From: Tannerella sp.
GTDB taxonomy: Bacteria > Bacteroidota > Bacteroidia > Bacteroidales > Tannerellaceae
Direction of reading: 5' to 3'
DNA: 16,203 bases
Assembly (NCBI GenBank): GCA_031279875.1
Contig: JAITHS010000349.1
Location: 1 to 16,203 of the forward strand
The position numbers and the translations under genes are program-made. Positions 14,583 through 16,203 of this stretch are shown here, piece after piece (the first letter of the stretch is position 1; the number at the start of each line of letters is the position of its first letter). The notes beneath the pieces are model-generated. The model did not search any database and was not told the origin of the DNA. It was given only the letters and a program-made list of their open reading frames with translations.

Positions 14583-15869
14583 ATGATAGTATTGATCTCA
14601 GGCGGACTAACAATGATGGCGGGAGCAGTCGTATTCCTTGCCGTAACACTCATTCTGGTAGGAATCTTACTCTACGCCAAAGCCAAACTCATCCCAACAG
14701 GAAACGTCAAAGTAACAGTCAACGGAGAGAAAAATTTCGACGCCCCGATAGGCGGTACCGTACTCGGAACCCTGCAAGCACAAGGCATATTCCTGTCTTC
14801 GGCCTGCGGAGGAAGCGGCTCGTGCGGGCAATGTCGCTGTCAGATACCCGAAGGTGGAGGCAACATCCTGCCTACCGAAGTCGGATTTTTCAGCCGTAAA
14901 CAAATACAGGCAAACTGGCGACTCGGATGTCAGACGAAAGTCAAAAACGACATCTCAATCCGCGTTCCCGACGACGTTTTCGGCGTCAAACAGTGGGAAT
15001 GCACCGTCATATCCAACAACAACGTCTCCACATTTATCAAGGAATTTATTGTCGCACTGCCCCCCGGCGAACACATGGACTTCCTGCCCGGCTCATACGC
15101 CCAGATAACAATCCCCACATACTCAATGGATTACAATGTAGATATCGACAAATCTACCATCGGCGGCGAATACCTCAAAGCATGGGAACAGTTCGGTCTC
15201 TTCGGCTTGAAATGTACCAATCGCGAAGCCACCGTCCGCGCCTACTCAATGGCAAACTATCCCGCCGAAGGCGACCGCATTATGCTCACCGTCCGCATCG
15301 CTACCCCGCCCTTCAAACCAAAACCGCAGGTCGGCTTTCAAGACGTTATGCCCGGCATAGCATCGTCATATATTTTCACCCTCAAACCCGGCGACAAAGT
15401 TAAGATGAGCGGACCTTACGGCGATTTCCACCCAATCTTCAACTCTGCCCGCGAAATGATGTGGATAGGCGGCGGTGCGGGAATGGCACCCCTCCGCGCA
15501 CAAATAATGCACCTCACACGAACCTTGCACACTACCGACCGCCGCATGTCGTACTTCTACGGCGCCAGAGCGCTCAACGAAGTGTTCTATCTCAATGATT
15601 TTCTGGCAATTGAAAAAGAATATCCCAACTTCTCGTTCCACCTCGCATTAGACCGTCCCGACCCTGCCGCCGACGCCGCAGGAGTGAAATACACCGCCGG
15701 ATTTGTCCATCAGGTAATCTATAACACTTACCTCAAAGACCACGAAGAACCGGAAGAAATTGAGTACTACATGTGCGGACCCGGACCGATGTCAAAAGCC
15801 GTCGAAGGCATGTTAGACAGTCTCGGCGTTCCCCGCGAAATGCTGCATTTCGATGATTTCGGAGGGTAG
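14583..15869 (+). CDS. nqrF: Na+-NQR subunit F, NADH dehydrogenase
   Basis: 428-residue electron-input subunit. An N-terminal TM helix (about 9-31) anchors it. A plant-type [2Fe-2S] ferredoxin domain has C75, C81, C84 and C116 (CGGSGSCGQC ... GC). The ferredoxin-reductase-like part binds FAD through R219-AYS (RAYSMANYP) and NADH through GGGAGMAPLRAQ (from G296), then YYMCGPGPM. The C-terminus MLHFDDFGG is the conserved NqrF end. It takes hydride from NADH and passes electrons via FAD and [2Fe-2S] to the membrane iron-sulfur centre and NqrC/NqrB flavins. It is the last gene before the terminator at 15986-16030. Confidence 0.98.
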   Translation: MIVLISGGLTMMAGAVVFLAVTLILVGILLYAKAKLIPTGNVKVTVNGEKNFDAPIGGTVLGTLQAQGIFLSSACGGSGSCGQCRCQIPEGGGNILPTEVGFFSRKQIQANWRLGCQTKVKNDISIRVPDDVFGVKQWECTVISNNNVSTFIKEFIVALPPGEHMDFLPGSYAQITIPTYSMDYNVDIDKSTIGGEYLKAWEQFGLFGLKCTNREATVRAYSMANYPAEGDRIMLTVRIATPPFKPKPQVGFQDVMPGIASSYIFTLKPGDKVKMSGPYGDFHPIFNSAREMMWIGGGAGMAPLRAQIMHLTRTLHTTDRRMSYFYGARALNEVFYLNDFLAIEKEYPNFSFHLALDRPDPAADAAGVKYTAGFVHQVIYNTYLKDHEEPEEIEYYMCGPGPMSKAVEGMLDSLGVPREMLHFDDFGG

Positions 15870-15904
15870 TTCGCAATGCAAACCTTAGCCCGAAGCCATG
15901 ACGT

Positions 15905-15941
15905 ACAGGGCATTCGTCATTGCGAGGAACGAAGCAATCCA
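15905..15941. repeat. dispersed CGTCATTGCGAG-type repeat, right copy
   Basis: ACAGGGCATTCG (15905-15916) matches 197-208 exactly, and CGTCATTGCGAG (15915-15926) is the reverse complement of 147-158. It continues as GAACGAAGCAATCC, which is familiar to me as a short dispersed repeat in various bacterial genomes. It lies about 40 bp after nqrF in non-coding DNA. The other parts of 15870-15985 show no gene or clear signal. Confidence 0.65.
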
Positions 15942-15985
15942 GCGTTTTAAGGGTATTATGAATACTCTCAAGGACGAAACATTAT

Positions 15986-16030
15986 TTTGAGCAGTCAAAT
16001 TTTTTTTTCGACTGCTCAAATTTTTTTTTT
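15986..16030 (+). terminator. intrinsic terminator of the nqr operon
   Basis: TTTGAGCAGTC (15986-15996) and GACTGCTCAAA (16010-16020) form a perfect 11-bp stem with a 13-nt loop, followed by ten T residues (16021-16030). This is the only strong intrinsic terminator in the plus-strand run from 7903 to here, supporting a single operon. Confidence 0.85.
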
Positions 16031-16104
16031 GAGCAGTCGAATTGATATATTCGAGCAGTCGAATTGGTCTGTTTGAGCAGTCGAATTGATCTGTTCGACT
16101 GCTC
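15989..16104. repeat. phased array of six GAGCAGTC elements, 21-22 bp spacing
   Basis: GAGCAGTC occurs at 15989, 16031, 16053 and 16075, and its reverse complement GACTGCTC at 16010 and 16097. Start-to-start spacings are 21, 21, 22, 22 and 22 bp, about two helical turns. The three central units form 22-bp tandem repeats (GAGCAGTCGAATTG plus 8 variable bases). The last pair makes a second 11-bp hairpin (16075-16085 with 16094-16104). The first pair is the terminator stem. Confidence 0.9.
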
Positions 16105-16111
16105 GTTTACA

Positions 16112-16149
16112 AAACCCTTGCAGCGGTTTTAAACCCTGCAAGCGGTTTT
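16112..16149. repeat. 19-bp direct repeat with reversed core
   Basis: Two adjacent 19-bp units (16112-16130 and 16131-16149) share AAACC...CGGTTTT ends. The 7-bp cores at the same offset are CTTGCAG and CTGCAAG, exact reverse complements of each other. Each unit has inverted AAACC/GGTTT ends and can form a weak hairpin. Confidence 0.75.
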
Positions 16150-16150
16150 C

Positions 16151-16203
16151 ATCCCCTCATCCCCTCATCCCCTCATCCCTTGTCCCCTCATTCCCTTAAC
16201 CCC
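16151..16203. repeat. degenerate 8-bp tandem repeat (ATCCCCTC)n
   Basis: Three perfect ATCCCCTC units (16151-16174) are followed by decaying copies (ATCCCTTG, TCCCCTCA, TTCCCTTA, ACCCC) to the window end, so the array may continue beyond it. It is a simple pyrimidine-rich tandem repeat with no coding frame. Confidence 0.8.

Noticed and set aside
14854..15641. Alternative-frame and antisense open frames within nqrF
   Set aside because: The nqrF frame is unambiguous through all its motifs; the Arg- and Pro-rich alternatives are composition artefacts.
7934..15869. RNF complex rather than NQR
   Set aside because: nqrF has the plant-type ferredoxin plus FAD/NADH reductase layout with the C-terminal FDDFGG, and NqrD/E signatures fit NQR. 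There are no RnfB or RnfC genes.
15989..16104. CRISPR array
   Set aside because: The repeated core is short, the filler is only about 8 bp, orientations are mixed and no cas genes are present.

Overview
The window looks like a chromosomal segment of a Bacteroidota bacterium, probably Bacteroidales. At least five gene starts are preceded by the Bacteroidetes-type promoter (TTTG, 19-20 bp, TAnnTTTG). The open reading frames have A-rich leaders without clear Shine-Dalgarno sequences. Gene content fits this: an Na+-NQR cluster, a SusD-like lipoprotein, a Bacteroidetes-type 7TM-HD protein and an ORF6N protein.

Left part (1-4760). A non-coding leader with hairpins precedes eno (enolase). Eno converges, across a cluster of three GC-rich palindromes, on a 7TM-HD phosphodiesterase gene. 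Next come tRNA-Ser(GCU) on the minus strand and a Gfo/Idh/MocA oxidoreductase on the plus strand, each with its own promoter. Middle part (4761-7828, all minus strand): a conserved protein of unknown function, a class-3-like aldehyde dehydrogenase, an ORF6N gene with a scrambled C-terminus, and a LOG-family nucleotide phosphoribohydrolase.

Right part (7873-16030). A divergent promoter drives what looks like a single long plus-strand operon ending at an intrinsic terminator. Its backbone is nqrC, nqrD, nqrE and nqrF, four of the six subunits of the Na+-translocating NADH:quinone reductase. nqrA and nqrB are not here, and nqrC has its own promoter, so they must lie elsewhere or be missing. NqrC carries an N-terminal rubredoxin-like domain fused upstream of its normal start methionine. 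Five unrelated genes sit in the nqr junctions, all co-oriented, with gaps of at most 14 bp or 4-bp overlaps. Between nqrC and nqrD are hicB-hicA, an AT-rich pair of putative nuclease genes (PD-(D/E)xK-like, and PLD plus Mrr-type winged helix), and a SusD-like lipoprotein with a foreign N-terminal domain. Between nqrD and nqrE is a DUF1016/YhcG-type nuclease.

The tail (15870-16203) holds no gene. It contains a copy of a dispersed repeat also seen near the left edge, the nqr terminator, a phased 21-22 bp array of GAGCAGTC elements, a 19-bp direct repeat and an 8-bp tandem repeat. The strongest candidates for something new are the rubredoxin-NqrC fusion and the loading of nuclease and toxin-antitoxin genes into the Na+-NQR operon.
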